Assembly: GCF_029227915.1 (NCBI RefSeq)
Contig: NC_079886.1
Span: 24,902,501-24,966,500 of the forward strand
DNA: 64,000 bases
Source: Hydractinia symbiolongicarpus
Lineage: Eukaryota > Cnidaria > Hydrozoa > Anthoathecata > Hydractiniidae
Direction of reading: 5' to 3'
Part shown: piece after piece, positions 54,598-64,000 of the stretch
Layout: every line of letters starts with the position of its first letter
How positions within the stretch are numbered: position 1 is the stretch's first letter
Made by a program: the position numbers and the translations under genes
The notes under the pieces: model-generated
What the model saw: only the letters and a program-made list of their open reading frames with translations
What the model was told of the DNA's origin: nothing
Database searches by the model: none

Positions 54598-54704
54598 GTG
54601 TTGTGACTGTTCGTGTTGTAACTGTCGGTGTTCTCACTGTCGGTTTTGTGAGTATTGGTGTTGCGAGTTTCGATGTTGTGAGTGTCGTTGTTGTAACTTT
54701 TTAT
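54598..54704. repeat. 15-bp minisatellite in Helitron unit 3
   Basis: About seven units close to GTGTTGTGACTGTCG. A related but shorter run lies in unit 1 near 50,970. Confidence 0.8.
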
Positions 54705-54890
54705 CAATTTTGCACCTTGCAAGCTGTTCTTCTTTTATTTTGTGTAAAGATTTCACATTTGACATTTTGTGTAAGATTTTAAGAAATTTTTTTTGTATAT
54801 GCATTGCTTACGTCAGCAAAACATCTAAAGCAACTTATTTTTTAATGGCTTTTTGCCAAAGTGGATTTTTCCACGGGCCTTATCGACTAG

Positions 54891-55645
54891 TCCATATAAT
54901 AATACGCCAGTTCCGTGTGTCTGTGACAGGCAAAGTGGATGTGTTGTTTTTTCTAAAGAAACAGCCGCGGTAAAATGTCACTTTTGCTAAACTTTTATTT
55001 TTTTTCTGTCTTTTGTCTCTTTCAAATTGATTTAACATTTTTGTTTTAAAAAGTCACGGTTAATTTATTTTATTGTTCTCATAAAAACCTTTGTGTAATG
55101 ATGTAAACTTTGTTACGCAAAAGTCACGGATAATTAATTTTTATTATTCCCTTAAGCACGTCCCTATTGTTTTCTGTTATATAAAAAACATATTGGTTTT
55201 ATTTATTCCCGCTTGCATGGAATTAACAACAGAAAGTTTTGACGAAAAGAACAATGAATTTCGCTGTTTTACTAAAACAAATCATGTGATAAAATAAAGC
55301 AATTTCATTAGTTAAGAATTTTATTGCATGCGAATTTAAAATTACCGTGACGGAAGCTTTGTTATAAATTGTTATACGAGTAAAGTCACATGCAATTAAC
55401 GTTGCTATTATGGTTGTCAATTTCGTTCGAAAATTTTAATTGTTTGCGTCTTTAAAATGAAACTGACAACAAATTATTTTGTGATAAGAAACAATAAATT
55501 TTAAATGTTTTTGAGTGGATATCTCCACGGGATTTCGTTTATGACGTTTCTTTTTCAGCCTTCCTTATAAAATTATCAACAAACCTCTTTGTGATAAGAA
55601 GCACAATAAGTCTAAGTGGATTATTCCACGGGTTTAAATAACTAG
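54891..55645 (+). mobile_element. Helitron unit 4 (non-autonomous)
   Basis: Starts TCCATATAATAATACGCC, ends GTGGATTATTCCAC and TTTAAATAACTAG; 755 bp. A second hairpin (GTGGATATCTCCAC, 55,514) suggests an older internal end. No coding capacity. Confidence 0.7.
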
Positions 55646-55819
55646 TCTCTATAATAATGACCGTCGTCTGTCTGTCTCTGCGCGGACCCCCCGCCAATTT
55701 AGAAACTGATGTTACGGAAACACGAATATCAAATGCGATATATTTTTATCCACTTTGTTGCGACGGGTAAATATGAAGGACGGGCGAACCCGTGGATTTT
55801 TCCACAGGCTAACGACTAG
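55646..55819 (+). mobile_element. Helitron unit 5 (non-autonomous, 174 bp)
   Basis: Starts TCTCTATAATAATGACCGTC and has GTCTGTCTGTCTCTGCG. Ends GTGGATTTTTCCAC hairpin, AGGCTAACGACTAG. The host sequence resumes at T55,820. Confidence 0.75.
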
Positions 55820-57510
55820 TTCTATAATATTTCCCTTGAAATTGCTCTTTGAAGCAGGAATAAAATCTGGCTGTTTTCCTGATACTTGGAAAAGAGGAAA
55901 CATCATCCCTGTCTACAAGAAGGGAAATAAAAACATTGTTAAGAACTACAGACCAATATCACTTTTACCAATTTTTGGCAAAATATTTGAAAAAATAATC
56001 TACAACAGTTTATTTGGATATTTTCAGGAGAATAAGCTGAGGTGACTCCAGTTACTTGCCATCCCTCATGAATTATACAAATATTTTGATTGCAATCCTT
56101 CTCTTAAAACTAGAGCTGTATTTCTTGATTTATCCAAGGCTTTTGATAAAGTTTGGCACGAAGGTCTTCTTTATAAATTATAATGCTATGATGTCGAAGG
56201 AGGTTTCTACAATATTTTGGAAAATTATTTATGCGATAGAAAAAAAAGAGTAGTTTTAGGTGTTCAGTCATCCAACTGGCTCAATACTAATGCTGGTGTT
56301 CCACAAAGCTCTATCCTTGGTCCGCTCCTTTTTTTGAACTATATTAATGATCTTCCTGAAAACATTGTATCTGTATCCAATCTGTTTGCTGATGACACAT
56401 CTATATTTTCTACTGTTTATGACATTACAAAGTCTAGACCTAAATAATGATCTTTCTACTGTTAAAAAGTGGGCTTTTCAATGGAAGATGGCTTTCAACC
56501 CTGATCCTAGCAAACAAGCTACAGAGGTATTTTTTTCTCGCAAAAAGAAGTTCATTAACCATCCTCATTTATATTTCAATGCCTCTACCTAAGTATCTCT
56601 GCCAACACAGAAACATCTTGGATTAATTCTTGATAAAAAACTTAGTTTTGATCATCATTTGAATAAGAAGATATGTAAGTCTAACAAAGGTATATTGCTT
56701 ATAAAGAGACTTCATAATTATCTTCCACGGCAGTCATTATTGTGTATTTATAAGTCATTTATTAGACGACATCTTGATTACGCAGATGTAATATATGACC
56801 AGCCACACAATGACAGTTTCTGCAATAAGATAGAATCTGTCCAATACAATTCTGCTCTTGCTATCACTAAAGCTATCAGGGGTACTTCTCGCGAGCGTCT
56901 CTACGAAGAACTTAGTCTTAGCGACAGGCGTTGGTATCGCAGACTTGTTTCCTTTTTTAATATTGTATCAGGTACCTCACCTGGCTATCTAGGTTCATTG
57001 CTTCCCTTGAAGCAAAGTTCTTATGACCAGGCTAGAAGTAATTTGTTTAGCAATTTCAAAACCAATACTGAATATTTTAAGAATTCTTTTTTCCCGCACA
57101 CAGTAAATGAGTGGAACTTGGGCCCGATTTGAAAAATTTACTATCATTCTCGAAATTTAAAACAGGTCTTTCTAATTTTATTAGGCCAAAAATGCGTCCT
57201 GTGTATAAAATCCGCGATCCTCGTGGACTAACACTATTAACCCGATTGCGCGTAAACTTTAGTCACCTTAGAGAGCATAAATTCAGACACAATTTTCGCG
57301 ATACCGTAAACCCTATTTGCTGTTGTGGTCTTGAAATCGAGTAATCACTATCTCTTGCCCTGTTCTTTTTACACGCATATAAGAAAAACATTCATTGACA
57401 ATGTTAAAAATACCATAGGTCCAATATCGGACCTCTCGGATGATAAACTAGTCAATTTACTTCTCTATGGCAATGATATTTATAATACAGAACAAAATTG
57501 TTTTATACAG
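55820..57510 (+). pseudogene. non-LTR retrotransposon reverse transcriptase, core and 3' part
   Basis: Continues the RT cut at 48,809. Visible blocks: NYRPISLLPIFGKIFEK (about 55,950), FLDLSKAFDKVWH (about 56,130), GVPQSSILGPLLF (about 56,295), catalytic FADDTSIFS (about 56,385), KHLGLILDKKLSFDHH (about 56,615), the thumb region, and a CCCGLEIE...HYLLPC zinc-like end (about 57,330). Many frameshifts; not active. CR1/jockey-like in style. A 5' endonuclease domain is not present because of truncation. Confidence 0.85.
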
Positions 57511-57526
57511 TTTTATTGTCTAATTT

Positions 57527-57796
57527 ATGTGCAGTGCCCCACAGATAGGTTTTTCTATCGTGGGATATGAAGAGTTTTGTATTCGTCCTCTTTTAGGGGC
57601 TTTTAGCCCTCTTGAAGGGCTTTTCATTACTACTTCAAAAAGCCGTCAAGGAAACGTTTTAATACTCAATAATCGCCTGCTTGGGGGTCGGCTGGTCATT
57701 GATACGTTTGGAATGGCATGGCAATATCAGGATGAAGTACTTAAAGGACTTTTCAAGAGATATTTGGAACATATTGAGCAATGTACAGAAAAATAA
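57527..57796 (+). other. unassigned open frame, 89 residues
   Basis: Contains IRPLLGAFSPLEGLFITTSK and WQYQDEVLKGLFKRYLEHIE. Composition looks coding, but it has no start context and no recognised domain. It may be an exon of a gene the retrotransposon entered, or the element's 3' end. Confidence 0.25.
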
Positions 57797-57819
57797 ACAC
57801 GCAATCCAACGCGTCCATT

Positions 57820-58130
57820 TAAATTCTATTCAAATTTCTATTAAAAACGGTGTTCTTTAAAACTATGCAAGATACAGAATTCACTGTATATGCACAAATG
57901 TTAGGGCGCAGTTGCGCTTGTTTGCATTTTATCAAAAGCCATATATACGTATCTTGTGAAGACTGGACTCTAAGTATCTTCTGAAGCGAATAAGTCAATC
58001 ATCATTTAGAATGAATGTGAAAACATTTAAAGCAGGAGAAAGCTTCTATATTTTTGAGAGAGAGTAGAACAACATTAAATGTATGCATTCTTGTAGCCAT
58101 AACACATAAAATGTTTAGCAGAAGTCTCAA
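57820..58130. repeat. inverted-repeat arm shared with 45,460-45,790
   Basis: See 45,460. Its position just outside the PolB end of element C makes it a candidate for part of the element C terminal repeat. Unproved. Confidence 0.4.
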
Positions 58131-58429
58131 GAAAAGGCATATATTGACAAACTCTATCAAGTAATGTGCAGAGATAGGAAAATGCCGATCCTAGGACAGC
58201 GATTAATATATTCTGTACCACTCCACGTCAATTTATAGATCATCCACGTCAAATCAACGATAGAAGAGTCCATAAAATCCATGTGCACTTTACCACTTTA
58301 CGTTAAATAAGCGGGCATGCTCTATAATATCTGTCCAAAACCCCCCTCCCCAGCCGTGTCCCCCGGGCCCCCTCCCCGTCCCATGGGTCCCTACCCACCC
58401 TCATCTGTCGTGCCTTATAATTTATAGTG
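58131..58429. other. spacer left of element C polymerase
   Basis: No gene. Contains a C-rich tract (58,340-58,400). Confidence 0.4.
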
Positions 58430-61400
58430 TTATGTGTGTCTATAATGTCCTCTCGCCAGTGTGGTAATACCATCTTCCAAAATTATGCGTTTATCATCAT
58501 CGGCATTGAGCGCCAGTTTATTTGTTTTCACCGTGTGAACATCATGCTTAATCGATCGAAAGGTCATTTGGGTTCTGTAAATGTTCTCACCCTCAAACAG
58601 ACATCTCTTATAATCGGCGAAACCTATGGTCTCCCTCACCACACATTTCTTCACCCCCTTACATCTCTTACCCTCCCTACCACATAGCTGTTTGTATGCG
58701 TATGTCTTAGCTCTTAGGGCGATGAACTCAGTCATCACCTTACCACCCAACTCGTCCTTCATCAGCCCAATGATCTTTTTATTCAAACCTAATGGTAGAG
58801 GTCTACCATCTTCCTTATCATACCCAGATGTGTCAAATCTCGCAGACACATCGTTCGCGATATCTTTGTAGAAGTCGTCTGTTTTTATGTGGTAAACGAA
58901 TGAATCCGTATCCATGTAGCAAAGCTTCACATCATCACCATATTTCGGTCTCATGTAATCATGGTGGAACTCATACATAACCATCTTGGATAGATGGAGG
59001 ATTGTGGGGCCGAGGTAGATCGGTTTGTTCATCTTGATCTTGATCTTGGACATCTCTATCCCCATCAGTGTTTCCGAGAAATGGATTGCACCCCTGAAGT
59101 TTGGCTTCATCACCATTTTCTCATAATTCTTTTGGTTGGTGGCCAAACGTATATCCTTCTGTCTTCGTTGATTCTCCATTGTCTTACCAAAGACGGAATT
59201 GTTCATCAGCTTGAAGAAATCCTTTTCAAAGTCATTCTTTGACTCCGTGCGCAGCTGTGTATTGAAGTCGATGTAAGGTTTCAACCATGCGCTCTGATCA
59301 AACCCCAGTACCCTATGAACCTTATCCAGAACAAGACCGTGATTCAAAGCTTGAGCAAGCGCACGGATATGAATCACGTAGTTCCTCTTGTCCGAAAGAC
59401 ACGGTGTCAGCTTCTCGACACCATTGATAACCTTCCTCTCGGGCATGAAAGGAAGATCGTTATGTGTGTCATGAAGATTATGTGGATATCTAACATCAAC
59501 CTCAAGCATGTACCCCTTTTCACCGTTTTCCACAGCCAACTCTGAAATGAGTTCGGGAGTAAATTTACCGGAATCATCCCACTCAAACCCCCCGGTGGGC
59601 ATCTTCTGTATCATAGCCCATCCATACAGATTGTTAGCATCAAGATACTGTAGATAGGTTGTATCTTCTGAAGTATTATACATATCGCCCATATATGGAT
59701 TATTTGCCTTCGCGTGTCTGTGAACGGCCTGACAGAGACCGCCCCTAATACCCATCTCCACAAACAGTAACATATCCATATCTGACAACAAATCCAGCTC
59801 AACATCTGTCTTTTTCAGGCATGCCTGCCAAGCTAATCCGGGGGCCGTGTAAAAATGAGCGGGATCTAGTTTATAGTTTCTCAAACATGTCTCTCTGAAT
59901 GTCTCAAACACATCACTCAGAAGCAGAACATCCGTCTTGAGATAGATATCATGATAAACGCCCATATTTTCAACTTTCATGTCCTTCCACACCTTCTGGG
60001 CATGCGCATAATCGGCATCGCTGATACCATTCATGTTCAATTTGCTATAAAAGTCATCTTTCGAAGGAAGCCTGGTTTCATTAAACCTATCGAATGAATC
60101 AACATACTCATATGGGTATACACCCTTCCTTCTCATTATGTTGAATTGCTCATCATTGAAGAATTTTCTAAGGTTTTTACACTGATCATCGGATAGATTG
60201 TCAGCTAGGGAACCTAATCCTCTTGACATAAATCTAAATGAATCGATGAATCTCAGCTTTATCTTTTTGTCTTTGGTCTCACCATTTTTGTCGGTGTATT
60301 CACCAACCTTAACATCGGTCGAGAAAGAGATATATTTCTCTTTATTTTCAGCGATTACACTCATACCACCTTCTCCATACTTCTTCGCAAGCTCTTTGAT
60401 AAATAGATGTGAATCATATCCACTCAGATTATGGAAGACAACCGGAATATAATTAGGCACCTTGTAACGGAGATTACATTCCATTGTGCCGATCCACGAA
60501 ACTTGCCAGTAAAATGACAGTGATCCCTAACCTTGATGTCATCATCACCAAATTCTCTCATACAGATGTGGCAGTCGGTGGAATTTTCATATCCATCAAG
60601 TTCTTCATCGGTTAGATCTCGCATACCAAGTTGTGGAAACATGTTGTATAACCTTTTCGCCTCGGAAACCACATGATCCACAAAGCGCGGAACACAGTCA
60701 TCACCACGGTAAAGCTTCAGAGGGTCCAAAACTTCACCATGAGCATATTTACTATAACAACAGAATCCGGTGGGGATATGTTTACCAACTTTCTCGGTGG
60801 ACGATCCACACTCTATCTCTTCAGGTTTTGTAAAAGCTTCGAAATCGGCATACATGATGAATGGGGCTTTGAGCTGGTACTGACCGTGGGTGAAGGTTAA
60901 GGTGCTACCCTCCCTAGGGAGTTGAATATTAACGGCATCGTTATTCTTACAATACTCAAAGTGCTCATCCCTTTTCCGTTCGCTTGGAAAACCAGAGAGA
61001 CAATTCAAGCAATAATGCTCTTTATGTTCATGCTTTGAGTTGGCCTTGCTCAGGACACCGCTCAGGTTCTTAACAGCGATATAATGCCTCTTATCCCCTT
61101 CACACAGTAAAAACAAAACAACCGTCTCGTCCCGGTCAAGATGCTTCGACTTTCGACACATATAGACACCCTCTATGTCATCTTTTGTCAAAACATGCAC
61201 GGCGATATCAGGGTTCCTTCTCTCAAACAAATCTATTTTATTTAGCGCCATTGGGAAAGATAGACCATCCCAATTGCACTTATCTTCAAACTTCTTAAGG
61301 ATTGAGATTCGTTCAGGATGATTATCAATCTTATCATGATATAAGGCAGCTAAAACGGCCCATTTGAAGCATTCTTCATCCTCGTTATGAGGGTTAATCA

Positions 61401-62355
61401 CGGAGAACTTTCCACTGAAATTCTTAGGTAGCGGCAAGTAAGAACTACCTCTAGTTAATTTTAGTTTGTGAAAGTCCACATGCATATGTAGGATTTTATC
61501 GATTGTGAACCCACTGGCTGGTAGAGCAGGGTTTTCAATCTGCTCGATTATCTTATTACACATCCGATCGAAAACATCAGAAATGTCATCGTGGGCGTGC
61601 AGTATCTCCATATAGCTATTGAAAGCTTTATCGACATGTACACACAGGGCATCGGTCGAGCTGGTGTCCTCCCTTACCCACTTCACCCACAAGGTCGCCT
61701 GAGTCTTCAGCGACTTCTTCTGCCCGAGCACGTCACTCATCAACCTATTTACGACGTGCTCGACCTTTTCGAGAAAGACTCTGACATTCTTCCCACCATC
61801 CGAGTTTATTTTGAAACGTTTGTATGAACCTACAAAAGCTTCTTCAATGGGGGTATAGGGGTTTTCCTCCTCTTCCTCCTCCTCCTCCACCTCTTCCTCT
61901 TCCTCTTCCTCTCCACTGCCCTTTTTATACAAACCCATGATCTTATCCTTCATAGTTTTGAAAGCTTTGCTCGCTTTCTCCTTAATAGCCTTAGGTACAT
62001 GATTTATTAACCAGTCTCTCCATTCGATCAACTTGCTTTTCAAATTCATGTCTTGTTGGCTAGTGCCTGGTCTAGGTGCTGGTATGGGTCTTGGCATGGG
62101 TATGGGTGCTGGTACCGGTCTTGGCATGGGTACGGGTCTAGTGGGTCTCGGCATGGGTACGGGTCTAGTGGGTCTCGGTGCTGGTACGGGTCTAGTGGGT
62201 CTCGGTGCTGGTACGGGTCTAGTGGGTCTCGGTGCTGACACAGTAGTGGGTGTCAATAATTCGATCAGATCGGCCTTTCTGAGCCTTGAGTAGCCACGTA
62301 GGCCGCGTTCTCTAGCGAGAGCTCTTAATTCAACAACTGTATTTCTCGAAGTCAT
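58430..62355 (-). pseudogene. DNA polymerase B of Polinton element C, one frameshift
   Basis: Two long frames, 62,355-60,424 (N-terminal, 643 residues) and 60,484-58,430 (684 residues). They are joined by a single frameshift near 60,490. N-terminal SAP-like helix pair (residues 1-32), PRP repeats (about 39-100), an acidic run (about 150-170), an OTU-like part, a zinc finger (YCLNCLSGFPSERKRDEHF) and exonuclease motif I MYADFEAF. The second frame has exonuclease II VFHNLSGYDSHL, motif A YLDANNLYGWAM, motif B LMNNSVFGKTM and motif C CYMDTDSF. The family replicates protein-primed linear DNA. With one lesion it is far younger than the element A polymerase and of another lineage. Transcription is leftward, away from the integrase. 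Confidence 0.9.
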
Positions 62356-62677
62356 GCTTGGTTATGATATACTATATGTAGACCTTTAAGATGGTTTTTT
62401 ATAATCGTGAAACTAAAAAAAAGATTAATAAAATTTGTTACTTGGCTATGATATACGATTTTGTAATCTTTAAGCCATTTTTATAAATCGTAAACCGTGT
62501 TGGAGGGTCGTGAGTGTCCTAGTTTGTGGGGCAACCACCATGCTAAATTGTAGTAAAACACGCTTTGTGATACATACATCGATACACCATGGGTACCCAC
62601 CCATTGGCACCTCGAGGGTCGTGAATCACATTTGTTACCCGTCCGAGTAACAAAAAATGCCCTAACAATCCGACCCC
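62356..62677 (-). promoter_or_regulatory. PolB upstream region, duplicated
   Basis: Most of 62,440-62,660 is repeated at 63,205-63,425. It includes ATACGATTTTGTAATCTTTA, ACCATGGGTACCCACCCA and an 8-bp stem-loop (TTTGTTAC at 62,631-62,638 with GTAACAAA at 62,647-62,654) just 3' of the RING gene stop. Confidence 0.5.
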
Positions 62678-63202
62678 TCAAATATATTGTCTAATGACAA
62701 GATCTATTGATGCGCGACATATAGGGCATTTATCCCCCCTCTTCTCCAATTTGTTTGCGCACGATAAACAGCAGCAAAAATGCCCTGTTCTACCATGAAC
62801 AATGGTGGCAGTCTTTCGTTTAGAAAGACAAATGATACATCTATCATCTTCATCAATACCATCGTCCGCGTCGTCCTCATCATCAACCTCAACCCGTGCT
62901 GGTACCGGTCTAATCGGTGCTGGTACCGGTCTTGGCACTGATACATTTGGTCTCATCACGGGTCCTGAAAATTCGGTCACTTCGAGATCCAGCATCCCTA
63001 GGACGAGCGGCAAAGTCATATCGGGATATCTTGCGGGTACTGTTGATAACAATAATTCGATAAGCTCAGCCCTTCTGAGCCGCGAGTTTCCACGTAGGCC
63101 AAGGTACCTCGCTCTGGCTCTTAAATCAGGGACCGTGAAAAGATCAAAGTCATCAATATATTCTCTACTGTGTATCAAATCGAGAACGATTCCTGAAGAC
63201 AT
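62678..63202 (-). CDS. SAP-like/RING-finger protein (element C)
   Basis: Intact, 174 residues. Residues 22-52 form the SAP-like pair of helices (LRARARYLGLRGNSRLRRAE), similar to the start of the neighbouring polymerase. Then PRPVPAPIRPVPAR, an acidic linker (about 103-120), and a RING finger: C122, C125, H136/H141, C145, C148, C159, C162 (CPIC). RINGs of this kind act as E3 ubiquitin ligases. The SAP-like end could bind DNA. It may modify host defence or the element's own proteins. Start follows TATCACAACCAAGC, also in front of PolB. Confidence 0.8.
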   Translation of the reverse strand: MSSGIVLDLIHSREYIDDFDLFTVPDLRARARYLGLRGNSRLRRAELIELLLSTVPARYPDMTLPLVLGMLDLEVTEFSGPVMRPNVSVPRPVPAPIRPVPARVEVDDEDDADDGIDEDDRCIICLSKRKTATIVHGRTGHFCCCLSCANKLEKRGDKCPICRASIDLVIRQYI

Positions 63203-63437
63203 GCTTGGTTGTGATATACGATTTTGTAATCTTTAAGATGGTTTTATAAATCGTAAACCGTGTTGAAGGGTCGTGAGTGTCATCGTTTGTAATACAACCA
63301 TCACGCTAAAACACACATACACCGCTTAGACCATGGGTACCCACCCACCAGCACCTAGAGGGCCGTGACCGGTACACCATGGGTACCCACCCACCAACAT
63401 TTGTTACTCAAACGAGTAACAAAAAAGGGTTGTTCAA
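63203..63437 (-). promoter_or_regulatory. RING gene upstream region, duplicated
   Basis: The second copy of the PolB upstream block. Has a perfect 10-bp stem-loop, TTTGTTACTC (63,400-63,409) with GAGTAACAAA (63,414-63,423), just 3' of the stop of the SAP-like gene, followed by a short run that is T-rich on the minus strand. Confidence 0.5.
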
Positions 63438-63707
63438 TCACTTGGATCTTTTGTCGTTATAACGTTTTTGAGCTTTTAGATATGCCTCCCTGTTTTTCGA
63501 CCTCCACCTTGAACAGTATCCATACCATTCCTTCTTGGTATCCAGATCGATGGTGTAGGATGGGTCGAGATCATTCTTCTCGATCACCTCAATCAATTTA
63601 GCCTTTCTCATACCAACGATATACTTAATTCCGCGGGATTTGGCAACCTCTCGCAACTCTCTCAGTTTCATCAATTTATAATCCGGTGTGGTATCCATGT
63701 CCGACAT
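63438..63707 (-). CDS. small SAP-like protein (element C)
   Basis: Intact, 89 residues. Residues 10-45 form an SAP/LEM-type helix pair (LRELREVAKSRGIKYI...MRKAKLIEVIE). Basic C-terminus with WRSKNREAYLKAQKRYNDKR. Likely DNA-binding. Same helix-pair style as its two neighbours, so the three may be derived by duplication. Starts are close to the divergent integrase. Confidence 0.65.
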   Translation of the reverse strand: MSDMDTTPDYKLMKLRELREVAKSRGIKYIVGMRKAKLIEVIEKNDLDPSYTIDLDTKKEWYGYCSRWRSKNREAYLKAQKRYNDKRSK

Positions 63708-63797
63708 ATTAATATAATATATAAAAAACTTTAAGCACTTTTATCGTACCACATCATAACAAAAAAGGAGATAAATAAAGGTGTGCATAAATAAAAC

Positions 63798-64000
63798 ATG
63801 TCAAACTCTAAACTTCAAGAGACTTACTATCAACCTCAAAATTTATGGAAAGGACAAAAGGCTGTTCAGAATTTAAGAGGATTCGGTTTCAAGCTAAAGG
63901 AGATTAAGAAGTGGCTATCAAAGCAAGCATTTTGGCAAGTACATTTACCCGCCCCAAAACATGTTGAAAGACCACATTATGAAGTTACCACCCCTAATGA
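63798..64000 (+). CDS. Polinton integrase, N-terminal part, continues past the window
   Basis: The start MSNSKLQETYYQPQNLWKGQ matches the start of the element A integrase (YYQPENLW). Sixty-seven complete codons are seen, with no break. The zinc-type N-terminal domain precedes the catalytic core, which lies outside. TATA-like AATAAATAAAG and ATAAATAAAAC precede the ATG. It is divergent from the SAP-like gene. Confidence 0.8.
   Translation, partial: MSNSKLQETYYQPQNLWKGQKAVQNLRGFGFKLKEIKKWLSKQAFWQVHLPAPKHVERPHYEVTTPN

Larger units (their letters stand above)
52361..54890 (+). mobile_element. Helitron unit 3 (non-autonomous)
   Basis: Starts TCTATATATTAATACGCC, ends GTGGATTTTTCCAC hairpin and GGGCCTTATCGACTAG; 2,530 bp. 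The 3' third (53,990-54,780) is related to unit 1. Contains a duplicated GAAGTAGAAAAGTGAAG tract (52,620-52,900) and an inverted pair of a coding-like fragment. Confidence 0.75.

Noticed and set aside
62033-62293. Glycine-rich protein on the plus strand
   Set aside because: Antisense shadow of the PRP repeats of PolB.

Overview
This is eukaryotic, AT-rich animal DNA packed with mobile elements. There is no operon-like host region. The only clear host-type coding sequences are a small Hedgehog-domain gene family with GT-AG introns and one intronless major-facilitator transporter. The capsid, polymerase and accessory families of the first two Polinton-like elements resemble those I associate with cnidarian genomes, so a cnidarian (perhaps hydrozoan) is my best guess. 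That is inference, not proof.

Layout. (A) 1 to about 11,130: decayed Polinton/Maverick-like element A. In order it holds a capsid-associated protein, a coiled-coil membrane protein, a major capsid protein candidate, a small conserved protein, a retroviral-type integrase, a coiled-coil/DNA-binding-type protein, an A32-like packaging ATPase, small proteins, and a protein-primed type family-B DNA polymerase. (B) About 11,330-20,060: a second, more decayed relative (element B). Its gene order is colinear with A but it lies in opposite orientation, so A and B form a mirror image around the polymerase. Both share a divergent capsid/coiled-coil gene pair separated by under 30 bp, and a stem-loop where genes converge. 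(C) About 21,520-24,415: a DNA transposon with long inverted ends, a broken DDE-type transposase, a second gene, and a Helitron fragment nested inside.

(D) About 25,370-42,550: three Hedgehog N-domain-like genes (26,438, 33,452 and 41,804; only the first is intact) and inverted exon-1 fragments. Two copies sit in a segmental duplication that carries its own minisatellite. A 746-bp TTAA-flanked MITE has landed in the second copy, and an 80-bp derivative lies at 44,144. (E) 46,513-47,898: a 461-residue MFS transporter. (F) About 48,590-57,510: a non-LTR retrotransposon reverse transcriptase split by a 7,010-bp insertion made of five head-to-tail Helitron units. The outer boundaries match the A^T target rule to the base and the reverse-transcriptase frame is preserved across the insertion. 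(G) 58,430-64,000: the left part of a third, younger Polinton (element C). It has a nearly intact DNA polymerase B of a different clade from A, a SAP-like/RING protein, a small SAP-like protein and a divergent integrase that runs off the window.

How the parts relate. In the Polinton blocks the integrase would insert the element, PolB would copy it, and the ATPase and capsid genes would package it. A and B are broken by frameshifts and stops, whereas C is broken in PolB at only one place. The remaining intergenic DNA is simple repeats, SINE-like pieces and unannotated AT-rich sequence.
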